Shown here: one piece after another, positions 8,297-16,556 of the stretch
Position numbering within the stretch: the stretch's first letter is position 1
Layout of the letters: every line of letters begins with the position of its first letter
NCBI RefSeq assembly: GCF_000315485.1
Contig: NZ_JH992944.1
Coordinates: 618,385 to 682,384 of the forward strand
Origin: Bacteroides oleiciplenus YIT 12058
GTDB taxonomy: Bacteria > Bacteroidota > Bacteroidia > Bacteroidales > Bacteroidaceae
Direction of reading: 5' to 3'
Length of the DNA: 64,000 nt
Translations under genes and position numbers: made by a program
The notes under the pieces: model-generated
The model's database searches: none
Seen by the model: only the letters and a program-made list of their open reading frames with translations
What the model was told of the DNA's origin: nothing

Positions 8297-9340
8297 ATGC
8301 GTATGAGCCCAAATATAACTTCCATTTTGCTAATCTATACCGGTGGAACCATCGGAATGATAGAAAACCCCGAAACAGGTGCTTTAGAGAATTTCAATCT
8401 CGAGCAACTGAAAAAGCACGTACCGGAGCTGCAAAACTTCACATTCCATATCGATACTTACCAGTTCGATCCTCCGATGGACTCCTCGGATATGGACCCG
8501 GAAGCCTGGCGCAAACTGGTACACATCATCAGTGACCATTATGACAAATATACCGGCTTCGTGATTCTGCACGGCACTGATACGATGGCTTACACCGCAT
8601 CCGCCCTCAGCTTTATGCTGGAAGGTTTGAGCAAACCTGTCATTCTCACCGGCTCACAATTGCCCATCGGCGTGCTCCGTACGGACGGAAAAGAAAACCT
8701 TCTTACCAGTCTTGAAATAGCCAGTGCACGTGATGCAAAAGGCAATCCGCTTGTACCCGAGGTCTGCATTTTCTTTGAGAATCACCTGATGCGCGGCAAT
8801 CGTACTATCAAGATGAATGCAGAGAACTTCAATGCATTCCGTTCATTCAATTATCCTGTATTGGCAGAAGCAGGTATCCATATTAAATACAACAATGTGC
8901 AAATCCGCTTTAAGGAAGTTGAACGGGAACTGAAGCCACATTATTTATTAGATACCAATGTAGCTATATTGAAACTCTTTCCGGGTATTCAGGAAAATGT
9001 AGTGTCAAGTATATTGGGTATTGAGGGATTGAAAGCTGTTGTGCTCGAAACGTACGGTTCGGGAAATGCTCCTCGCAAAGAGTGGTTCATCCGCCGTTTG
9101 CGAAATGCTTGCGAGCAAGGGATAGTTATTGTCAACGTCACCCAGTGCAGTGCCGGAACCGTAGAGATGGAACGTTATGAAACGGGCTATCAGTTAATGC
9201 AGGCGGGAGTGCTTTGCGGATATGACAGCACGACGGAGTCAGCCGTTACAAAACTCATGTTTCTACTGGGGCATGGCTACACGCCTGATGAGGTACGAAA
9301 GAGAATGCGTACTCCGATGGCAGGAGAAATCACCATCTAA
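8297..9340 (+). CDS. ansA: Type I L-asparaginase
   Basis: Cytoplasmic-type asparaginase that hydrolyses L-asparagine to aspartate and ammonia. About 347 residues, as expected for AnsA. Both catalytic threonine motifs are present: YTGGTIGMIENP near the N-terminus and LHGTDTMAYTASALSF, followed by LTGSQLPIG. No signal peptide. The start is placed at 8297 (MRMSPN) or 8303 (MSPN); the longer 8243 start would lie upstream of the promoter. It is divergent from the thr operon, whose first substrate is aspartate, a sensible metabolic neighbour. A hairpin at 9374-9414 follows. Confidence 0.93.
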   Translation: MRMSPNITSILLIYTGGTIGMIENPETGALENFNLEQLKKHVPELQNFTFHIDTYQFDPPMDSSDMDPEAWRKLVHIISDHYDKYTGFVILHGTDTMAYTASALSFMLEGLSKPVILTGSQLPIGVLRTDGKENLLTSLEIASARDAKGNPLVPEVCIFFENHLMRGNRTIKMNAENFNAFRSFNYPVLAEAGIHIKYNNVQIRFKEVERELKPHYLLDTNVAILKLFPGIQENVVSSILGIEGLKAVVLETYGSGNAPRKEWFIRRLRNACEQGIVIVNVTQCSAGTVEMERYETGYQLMQAGVLCGYDSTTESAVTKLMFLLGHGYTPDEVRKRMRTPMAGEITI

Positions 9341-9373
9341 ATACGTCTCATAATTAGTTTGTCTAAATAACAC

Positions 9374-9414
9374 ATAAGGGTCGTCTATCAGTATTCCCGA
9401 TAAGCGGCCCTTAT
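9374..9414. terminator. Hairpin between ansA and the PUL 1 operon
   Basis: ATAAGGGTCG (9374-9383) and CGGCCCTTAT (9405-9414) pair over ten positions with one wobble, around a 21-nt loop. It lies between two convergent transcription units and may end both. There is no clear T-run on either side, so the call rests on position and stem. Confidence 0.5.
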
Positions 9415-9440
9415 ACTACCATGTATCAAATCAGGTACTA

Positions 9441-10883
9441 TTACCCCTCCGTCAACTTATACTCTATAACTGTTATTGAATACTTTTTCAAAGTTATATC
9501 TTTATCTTTCACATCTCTTTGTTGCCACACAGGAGCCAGATCCTTATCATCCTTACCGAAATACTCCCAGCATTGAACTACTTTAGCATCAACTTTACCA
9601 GGAATAACAATATTCACATTCTCCTCCCTGTCACCTTTATTAATAAGGTACACAAACAATTGATCCTTTTGAGGAGAATAACTCGCATAAGATATAATAT
9701 ATCCTTTTGATTCGGACTTTATCATTTTATCGCCCATAAACTGATTCCAGATCAGCAACGAATACCCCGTAGGGTTGATATTCCCATTTGAATCAATAGC
9801 GTCGTGATCTGTCTGAGGCTGTTCTTCATTATTCAGCCAACGGGTATTCCAGAAACACGAAAACTCTATCTGCGGCTCTAACAGTAATTGACCGGTCATA
9901 TCAAAATTCACAATTGCATGCCCCATATCATTAGTTCCATGCCAAAGTCCGGCCCAATCAATTGTTCCATATTCAGCAACTATCAATTTCCACTTACCGA
10001 GTTGTTCCGGTGTGGCATACTTATTCATAGCATTGAGTGCTGTTTGTGCAGGCCATATCAGACAACGAGTAGTATCTTTATAGCTTTCATATCCGGCATT
10101 GAAATTAAAAACACCATAGTTACTCACACATAAACGATCAATATAATCCCCAGCCTTGGTTATAATCGCTTTAAAGAACTCATCACTATCGCCATTAGGA
10201 ATAACTAAGATGGAGGGATCTACTGCCTTCATGGTTTTTGAAAAGTCTATGACATCTTGAGCATAGATATCAACAGTGGAGTTCTCATTATTCTTATTCC
10301 AACTCTCATTACCTATCATCCAATAACGCACATTGTACTTTTTCTTAATGTTAGCATACCTCACCCATTCAGCAGCATGTTTAATTAATGCCTCCCGACT
10401 GGAGACCCTTTCTCCTTTTTCAGGTTTACGTAAATAATTATCAGCAGCAATTACCAATACAGGTTCAGCTCCAGCATCCCGGCAAACTTTCATGAATTCA
10501 TCGAAATCCAAAGGGTCATAAACAAACTCTCCATCTTTAAAAACTCCGGGATAATCATCCAACCCAATTGTTCTCGCCAATGAAGTATGCGATTCTTCAT
10601 AAGGCGGTATGCTGAAAAGATATAAATCCGATTTCTCACCACCCGGATATCGCAAATATTTTGTTCCTAGTTCTTTTACTGCTTCTGTTACGTTCTTCTT
10701 TGCCTCAGGAAAACGCCCGCCATCCATTATAAAATTCAGATTAATTCCTACCGGATGCTTTGACACATCACTGACAATACTATCCGTATATACTGTAATA
10801 GCTATTGCATCACTCACTCTATGGCCACAAGAGTTAAATAAAAACAGAACTAAAGTTGCCGTTATCAGCAGATTCTTTTTCAT
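9441..10883 (-). CDS. Clan GH-A glycoside hydrolase, lipoprotein (GH51/GH39-like)
   Basis: A 480-residue predicted lipoprotein (LFLFNSC, Cys19). The fold pattern is a retaining (beta/alpha)8 hydrolase: a TKYLRYPGG strand near residue 75-82 as in arabinofuranosidase-like enzymes, WMIGNESW with the presumed acid/base Glu193, and IVAEYGTID with the presumed nucleophile Glu304. The last 90 residues form a small beta domain. These motifs resemble GH51 and GH39, but I cannot assign a family; it may be a distinct one. Last gene of the 26-kb operon; 28 nt after the DUF5107-like gene. It probably acts in the periplasm or at the surface on a terminal sugar of the PUL 1 glycan, possibly arabinose. Confidence 0.65.
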   Translation of the reverse strand: MKKNLLITATLVLFLFNSCGHRVSDAIAITVYTDSIVSDVSKHPVGINLNFIMDGGRFPEAKKNVTEAVKELGTKYLRYPGGEKSDLYLFSIPPYEESHTSLARTIGLDDYPGVFKDGEFVYDPLDFDEFMKVCRDAGAEPVLVIAADNYLRKPEKGERVSSREALIKHAAEWVRYANIKKKYNVRYWMIGNESWNKNNENSTVDIYAQDVIDFSKTMKAVDPSILVIPNGDSDEFFKAIITKAGDYIDRLCVSNYGVFNFNAGYESYKDTTRCLIWPAQTALNAMNKYATPEQLGKWKLIVAEYGTIDWAGLWHGTNDMGHAIVNFDMTGQLLLEPQIEFSCFWNTRWLNNEEQPQTDHDAIDSNGNINPTGYSLLIWNQFMGDKMIKSESKGYIISYASYSPQKDQLFVYLINKGDREENVNIVIPGKVDAKVVQCWEYFGKDDKDLAPVWQQRDVKDKDITLKKYSITVIEYKLTEG

Positions 10884-10911
10884 GGTTTTATAGCTTAATT
10901 AATAGAATTGA

Positions 10912-12726
10912 TTATTCAAATTCCCGATATGCTCCAAAACGCGCCAAGCGGTCTTCACCTAAATTATCCGGAATTATATATGAAGATTCTCCTAAAGCCT
11001 TGCATATTTGACGCCACATATCCGTACGATTATAAGTTTGATGTACTTTCTGAAATTTAATAGACAACAACAAGTCTTTAGCAGCTTTATATTGTTTTTT
11101 ATCAATAAGTAGTTGTACCCGCCTTTCGGCAATCCATTCATCTGCAGAAGCATCAACTTTACTCAGCCATTCCTCGCGTTTAGCAAGAGTCCTACTCCCC
11201 AACTGACGCAACAATTTATCACGAGCTACAACCACCTGCGGATGCAGTGCCACCCATTCTTCGCTTATGGCATCATAAGTAGCTTCCGCTTTGGTATATT
11301 CTTTATTTATCTCATACAATCTTGCCAATAAAGCCTGCGCTAATCCCAAATTCACACTACTTAGACAAACAATAGCTTCTTTACTTCTTTCGCGTCCGGC
11401 CAACCATGCACCGTAATAGTACTTCCAATAGTCTTGCTGATCTTTATTGCATTTTATAATAGCCCACTGAAAAGCATCATCTAGATTTTCCATTCCGGAA
11501 GGTGCCCAAAAAGTGGTTGTCGGATCTATTTGAGGAATATCCGTTCCATACTCAAAAGCATTGAGCAATGCAATCCAAGGAGCGATCTCATTCTCTCTTG
11601 CCCAGCCGAATAACGGCACTTCCGTTATCGGACGCAATGCAACTTCCGGCACAGAAAGTTTATAAATATCCATTCGCTTATCAGCAGGTATCCAGAACTC
11701 AGTATGCTCCCTGTATTCACCCGGCTGCAATTCCAGTTTTATAGACTGGTCGCTGATAGGTCCCCCTTGTAGTTCTGCATAAGTCTGCCTATTATTTGTA
11801 CTGAGCAATGACCATTCTTTATCTTCCTTCACTCCATAACTCCATAACTTTATTCCCGGTGCACTTTGTTCGTCCGCAATATGATAAAGGCCATACCCCA
11901 ATGAAGGAGTATAAGCGCCAAAAGCGTTTACATCTTTCGTCTTCCAGAAATACCCGGTCATTTCTGATATATCTTTTTCTTTTTTAGGTCCCTGTTTTTT
12001 CCAGTTTATTGTATCTAATGCAGAAGCATGTACCAATACTTCTCCTTGCGGAAAACTATATTCAGTATCAGGCATGCAAGGAATAGCAGCATTTGTCCAC
12101 GACATCCAGGGATAGGCATTCGTACCCGGATTATGCATTCTGACACGTTGTGTCAGAAAGTGTTCTCCTGTCCCCAAAGAATATTCAACAGAAAATTGCA
12201 TACCGTAATGCATTTCCCGCTCACCACAAGTAACATAAATCCGGTCAGTAGTCCGATCTATCTTATAACAAACCGACTCATTCTGAGTAGGGGTATGTGA
12301 AATAGGGAAGCTGACCTCTATACCGCCCGCCACAAAATAGAAACGTGGCAAAATACGTGTGTGGCGTACAAGATGTGGATTATACAAGACTTCTTTACCA
12401 CTCCCTTTATGTATCATCGACATCACCTTACCACATAAGTCCGGACAAATTACAACTTTAATAAGTTCATTTTCAAGTGAAATCATTCGATAAGTTTTAG
12501 GAACCGGCCGATTGGAAGTCTCACTATAACTAACATACGGATAAACACCATCAGCATCCATAGCAGTCGGGACAGGTCCTACAGGAGTTAGCACATGAGT
12601 CAGAATTATTTCATTATATTCCTTGCATGTCACGGGAAATACCTCTTGAGCTAAGCAGACAATAGAAGAAGTGCTTATGCCCAATATTAGAATTACAAAC
12701 TTCAGGTAAAAATCTATTTGTTTCAT
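10912..12726 (-). CDS. Secreted DUF5107-like protein with TPR-like C-terminus
   Basis: 604 residues with a cleavable signal peptide (about 1-26, ending VCLAQ). Residues 30-360 resemble the DUF5107 beta-sandwich, with phrases such as VVICPDLCGKVMSMIHKGSGKEVLYNP and FVAGGIEVSFPI recalling galactose-mutarotase-like sugar-binding folds. Residues 400-600 are helical and repeat-like (SVNLGLAQALLARLYEINKEY), consistent with TPR. Proteins of this type recur in Bacteroidetes glycan loci, but their activity is not known to me. It lies 13 nt after the GH35 gene, in the operon. Confidence 0.65.
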   Translation of the reverse strand: MKQIDFYLKFVILILGISTSSIVCLAQEVFPVTCKEYNEIILTHVLTPVGPVPTAMDADGVYPYVSYSETSNRPVPKTYRMISLENELIKVVICPDLCGKVMSMIHKGSGKEVLYNPHLVRHTRILPRFYFVAGGIEVSFPISHTPTQNESVCYKIDRTTDRIYVTCGEREMHYGMQFSVEYSLGTGEHFLTQRVRMHNPGTNAYPWMSWTNAAIPCMPDTEYSFPQGEVLVHASALDTINWKKQGPKKEKDISEMTGYFWKTKDVNAFGAYTPSLGYGLYHIADEQSAPGIKLWSYGVKEDKEWSLLSTNNRQTYAELQGGPISDQSIKLELQPGEYREHTEFWIPADKRMDIYKLSVPEVALRPITEVPLFGWARENEIAPWIALLNAFEYGTDIPQIDPTTTFWAPSGMENLDDAFQWAIIKCNKDQQDYWKYYYGAWLAGRERSKEAIVCLSSVNLGLAQALLARLYEINKEYTKAEATYDAISEEWVALHPQVVVARDKLLRQLGSRTLAKREEWLSKVDASADEWIAERRVQLLIDKKQYKAAKDLLLSIKFQKVHQTYNRTDMWRQICKALGESSYIIPDNLGEDRLARFGAYREFE

Positions 12727-12739
12727 TTTCTATTCTTTT

Positions 12740-15151
12740 TTAATTTCCAATAGTAAAAGTTGCATAATATTCAGGAATAACCTGTATCTTATTCAGCCGA
12801 CATAGCCCTCCTTTTGAGAAATCCAACCTGAGCCCTTCAGGTAAATCTTGCAGGTAAGTAGCATTAGCAAACAATTGTTGCAAGTAGAAATAGATGCCAT
12901 CGCCCTGAACAGCTTCGGCATATCGCTTCAATCCTATCCGCCACGGGTTTCCATGATAGAAATTATCCGCCACCATCTCTCCATTAATAAATGCAGCACC
13001 TGTATCTCCGATATAATCAATAGAAAGAATAAGATCACTCACATCTCTGAAAGCACCTTCCGGCAAATGAACCAGAAAACGCCTCTCACTCGCCATGTGA
13101 ACCTCGGGGAAAATGTGTACTCCTTTCTTGGTAAATGATATCTCACTGCAATACTTCTTTTTACTGATCTTCGCAGAAGTTTCAGTTATAAAACGAACCG
13201 CAGGAAAAGCAACAGCCTTCAATATGGTATCCGTAGATTGAATCCGTACTTTAGCATCTTCCTGCAGCACATCTGCGGAAGTTATCAGTAATTTCTCCTC
13301 CTTTTCCACCGTCACTTTACAGGCTGCTAAGGCTTGTTCCCGAGTTAAAGTTGTAATAAGAATCTCTTTCCCTGTTATAGATTTTAGTCTTACCGTGCTG
13401 TTAAATCCAGGTACTGGAATCAACTTTTTAGTCCCTCCTTTCACCGTATTCTCTGCGAATATATACTCCGGCTTCATTCCTTCGGGTGCAAAAAAGAAAT
13501 AATGTTTCTTTCCTCCGGAAGTAATTCTTGCCAACGGTTGCAGGGTAGCCGACTTCAATAAGATACCATCTAAATCCATATTAAAAGGAAGAATTATATT
13601 GGCATTCTTGGCTACCGTTACGGTTCCCTCCTGTGGAAAACGAACCGTTTCACCGGCCAATTTCAAAGTAAGACTGACATCTCTCAGATCTTCACGTTTA
13701 CAATGATCCTGAAAATTCGTAATAAAAACAAATCCAGCATTTTCTTTTTTACGCACTGCATATCTAAGGGTATGAGTATTTGAAGGAGTGATCGTATCAC
13801 TGTTTTCCGGTAACACCACTCCCATAGGTGCCAGCAAATGACCGAAATCATTCACAAAATGATGAATAATGCGCAATGAATGATAAGAAGCGCGCGTATG
13901 TCCGAATTCTCCGATAGGAGCCTGAAAATCGTAAGACATCTTTGGCACCCCTGAAGGTTCATCACTAAAGAAGCCCTTCTTTCCCTGAGGAGTAATTCCG
14001 CCATGATACATATAATAGCCTATGCCATTGGCGCCACTTCCTAACGAACGTACCATCAGTCCTTCACCTGCTTCGGCCGGAATGCGCGGCCTTCTACCAT
14101 AAGTCATCTGAATACCAACTCCCATTTCCGCACAGAAAGAAGGATAGCGGTATCCTTCATATCGTACCGGAGAGTAATCGGGAGTAGCGTGAATATCTCT
14201 GAATAAATAGAATGGAGACATACCTATATCCGCCCATGTCGGATAAGTATAAGCCGCCGTTACAGGAATAACTTCTTGGGGAATGATCGCAGCATTTCCC
14301 CACCCCGTAGCCGTATACAACGGAACTTCCATCCCATGAGACAGTGCTATCTCTTTCAATGTTTTCATGTGCTGATTACCGGCTTCAGGGCTCTGGATAT
14401 CCTGTTCTTGTACCGATACACCAAATTTGGTATTTTGCACATCATAATCAGCAACAGTATAGTCAATAGGCTGATCAGGATAGCGAGTAGCCCAGGGAGC
14501 GGCAGAGTGTTGCAACTCATTTTCCAATTGAATACCAATGATGCAACCACCATCTTTATAGAAAAATCCCTTCAGTTGAGAAGCAATGGCAGCATAAAGC
14601 CGATCTACATATTTCAAATATTCCCGATCATTGGTGCGGATCAGGAACGGGCGCCCATAAAGCCAATCCGGTATGCCCCCATTTCTGATTTCTCCGTGAC
14701 AGAAAGGCCCTATACGAACAAGCGTTTTCATATTATGTTTCTGACAAAGAGAGATAAATTTCCGGAGATCCTTATCACCGTTCCAATCAAAAACACCTTC
14801 TGTTTCCTCGTGAATATTCCAGAAAACATAAGTGCAAATAACATTCACTCCTCCCGACTTAACCTTCAATATCTGTTCTTCCCACTGTTCATTTGGAATA
14901 CGGGCATAATGTATCTCTCCCATAATAGGAATGAAAGGAGACTTATTTAATTCCATATAATAACTATTTACAGATATAGAACCTCCATCAGGAGCCACCC
15001 CACCCAAATCCAGATGACCGGTTTCTATTATTTTATCCGGTATATCCAGATTTATATGATATGCAGACTGTGCATTTACCTGGCAGTAATAACCACTTAT
15101 ACAACCAAGCAATGTCCACCAGAAAAGACTTTTTTTATTCATAGCCCTCAT
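12740..15151 (-). CDS. GH35 beta-galactosidase
   Basis: 803 residues, signal peptide at 1-28 (ending VNAQ). The GH35 TIM barrel starts at about residue 65 (FIPIMGEIHYARIP). The acid/base Glu212 lies in IGIQLENEL and the nucleophile Glu342 in SFCAEMGVG. Beta-sandwich domains follow to the end. GH35 enzymes release terminal beta-galactose (some also beta-glucosamine or galactans). It differs from the other GH35 in this operon in length and active-site neighbours, so the two probably cut different linkages. The start codon overlaps the stop of the upstream beta-helix gene (ATGA), showing coupling; MNKK at 15142 is an alternative start. Confidence 0.88.
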   Translation of the reverse strand: MRAMNKKSLFWWTLLGCISGYYCQVNAQSAYHINLDIPDKIIETGHLDLGGVAPDGGSISVNSYYMELNKSPFIPIMGEIHYARIPNEQWEEQILKVKSGGVNVICTYVFWNIHEETEGVFDWNGDKDLRKFISLCQKHNMKTLVRIGPFCHGEIRNGGIPDWLYGRPFLIRTNDREYLKYVDRLYAAIASQLKGFFYKDGGCIIGIQLENELQHSAAPWATRYPDQPIDYTVADYDVQNTKFGVSVQEQDIQSPEAGNQHMKTLKEIALSHGMEVPLYTATGWGNAAIIPQEVIPVTAAYTYPTWADIGMSPFYLFRDIHATPDYSPVRYEGYRYPSFCAEMGVGIQMTYGRRPRIPAEAGEGLMVRSLGSGANGIGYYMYHGGITPQGKKGFFSDEPSGVPKMSYDFQAPIGEFGHTRASYHSLRIIHHFVNDFGHLLAPMGVVLPENSDTITPSNTHTLRYAVRKKENAGFVFITNFQDHCKREDLRDVSLTLKLAGETVRFPQEGTVTVAKNANIILPFNMDLDGILLKSATLQPLARITSGGKKHYFFFAPEGMKPEYIFAENTVKGGTKKLIPVPGFNSTVRLKSITGKEILITTLTREQALAACKVTVEKEEKLLITSADVLQEDAKVRIQSTDTILKAVAFPAVRFITETSAKISKKKYCSEISFTKKGVHIFPEVHMASERRFLVHLPEGAFRDVSDLILSIDYIGDTGAAFINGEMVADNFYHGNPWRIGLKRYAEAVQGDGIYFYLQQLFANATYLQDLPEGLRLDFSKGGLCRLNKIQVIPEYYATFTIGN

Positions 15152-16548
15152 TTTGTTAAGGGTATCATATCAGTTATAATTTCTTTCAGCCGAAATATAT
15201 CTACACTTACGGGAAGATTATATCCAACTGCCTCATAGTTTGCTGTTGCATCCTGAGGTACCCGAGGCTGTCGTTCTCCTTTTTGTCCGGCAGTTTCAGA
15301 CCAAAATCGATTACCTTTATAAATCGCCATTCCTTTCGTTTCATCCCCATGCAAATGTTCTATTCCTCCATTAGTCAGAATAAACGTATTATTCGCAAAT
15401 TCCAATCCCGAAGAAAATCCGGTATTAAAAGAGATAGAATACCCCTGATTACTGATAATTAAATTATCGTGTACCTTAGTTTCACATAAAGGAACATCTT
15501 TATTATACGGATCACACCAAACATAAATACCCGCATGAGAATTCTTAATCCCGTCATTAATACTCACATTATAACGTACGATATTATTATTCCATTCTGT
15601 TGCGCCGCCAAACTGAAACAAGCCATACCCAGCCCCCTCATTATTCATAGCAAGATTATACTGCATTAACGAATTCGTTATTCCTCCGTCAAAATCAAAT
15701 CCGCCTCCATCTAATCCTTCCGGAGAAGTCTTGTTGTCATGCGAAAAACAATATTGAATAGTTAAACGATCTGATTCGTATCCCCAAATTCCAACCGGTC
15801 CATTTCCGGACCTCGGCATATCCCAACCATTCCCCATAGCCTCACAATACTCTATTGTTGCATTGGTTGCATGGCCTACCAATATCCCGCTTCCGCTATG
15901 ATTGTCCAGAATAGCAGGATTTCCGGCATTATTTTCGGCTACACAATGGCCTATATAAATATTATGCACAGATTTTGTTCCCCATTTACCAGTCACTTCA
16001 ATACCGTTATAACCATTATCATGTACGTACGAATGAGTTATACGTACATCTCCTCCGCCAGTTACCCCAATGCCATTCATTTGATACCCGGAAGCTTCCA
16101 CTCTATCAACCTCTATCAACCTCGAATTAACCACCTCTATGCCTGTCCCCGTATTGCCCTTTTTACGCCCCGAACCTTTCACCACTACATTCTTTACATG
16201 AATATTCTCACAGGCATCTATTACAATGGCAGAACTATGGACAGAATAAATATGTGAAACTCCCGTCCCGTATGAAGTGATAGTAAGCGGATTCTCAGAT
16301 GTTGCCTTTACTCCCTTAACATGAATAGTTCCGGTTAATATCTGATTCCCTGCCAGATGAATACAATCACCCGGCAGGAATTTAACACCTTTCAAAGCAT
16401 CCAAACTTTTAAATGGGGATTCCATACTACCATCAGCAACTTGACTATCGCTAAAAGAATCCACATAAAAATTTCGTATGCCGTTAGCCCAACCCGTTAC
16501 ACAGGTCAATAGCAATATAGAAAAAAATAACAATTTATTCATAACCAC
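15148..16548 (-). CDS. Secreted right-handed parallel beta-helix protein
   Basis: 466 residues with a signal peptide (about 1-24, or starting at MNKLLFF at 16542). After a FYVDSFSDSQVADGSMESPF opening, typical of beta-helix CAZymes, come about ten coils rich in Asn and Gly (NIHVKNVVVKGSG, VRITHSYVHDNGYNGIEV, IEYCEAMGNGW, IQYCFSHDNKT). Such folds occur in pectate lyases, GH28, GH110, GH120 and GH141 enzymes. Several Asp/Glu/His-rich turns (GLDGGGFDFDGG near residue 280) could form an active site. Family and reaction are unknown. It sits between GH20 and GH35 genes, 8 nt after GH20. Confidence 0.7.
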   Translation of the reverse strand: MVMNKLLFFSILLLTCVTGWANGIRNFYVDSFSDSQVADGSMESPFKSLDALKGVKFLPGDCIHLAGNQILTGTIHVKGVKATSENPLTITSYGTGVSHIYSVHSSAIVIDACENIHVKNVVVKGSGRKKGNTGTGIEVVNSRLIEVDRVEASGYQMNGIGVTGGGDVRITHSYVHDNGYNGIEVTGKWGTKSVHNIYIGHCVAENNAGNPAILDNHSGSGILVGHATNATIEYCEAMGNGWDMPRSGNGPVGIWGYESDRLTIQYCFSHDNKTSPEGLDGGGFDFDGGITNSLMQYNLAMNNEGAGYGLFQFGGATEWNNNIVRYNVSINDGIKNSHAGIYVWCDPYNKDVPLCETKVHDNLIISNQGYSISFNTGFSSGLEFANNTFILTNGGIEHLHGDETKGMAIYKGNRFWSETAGQKGERQPRVPQDATANYEAVGYNLPVSVDIFRLKEIITDMIPLTK

Positions 16549-16556
16549 ACTTCTTA

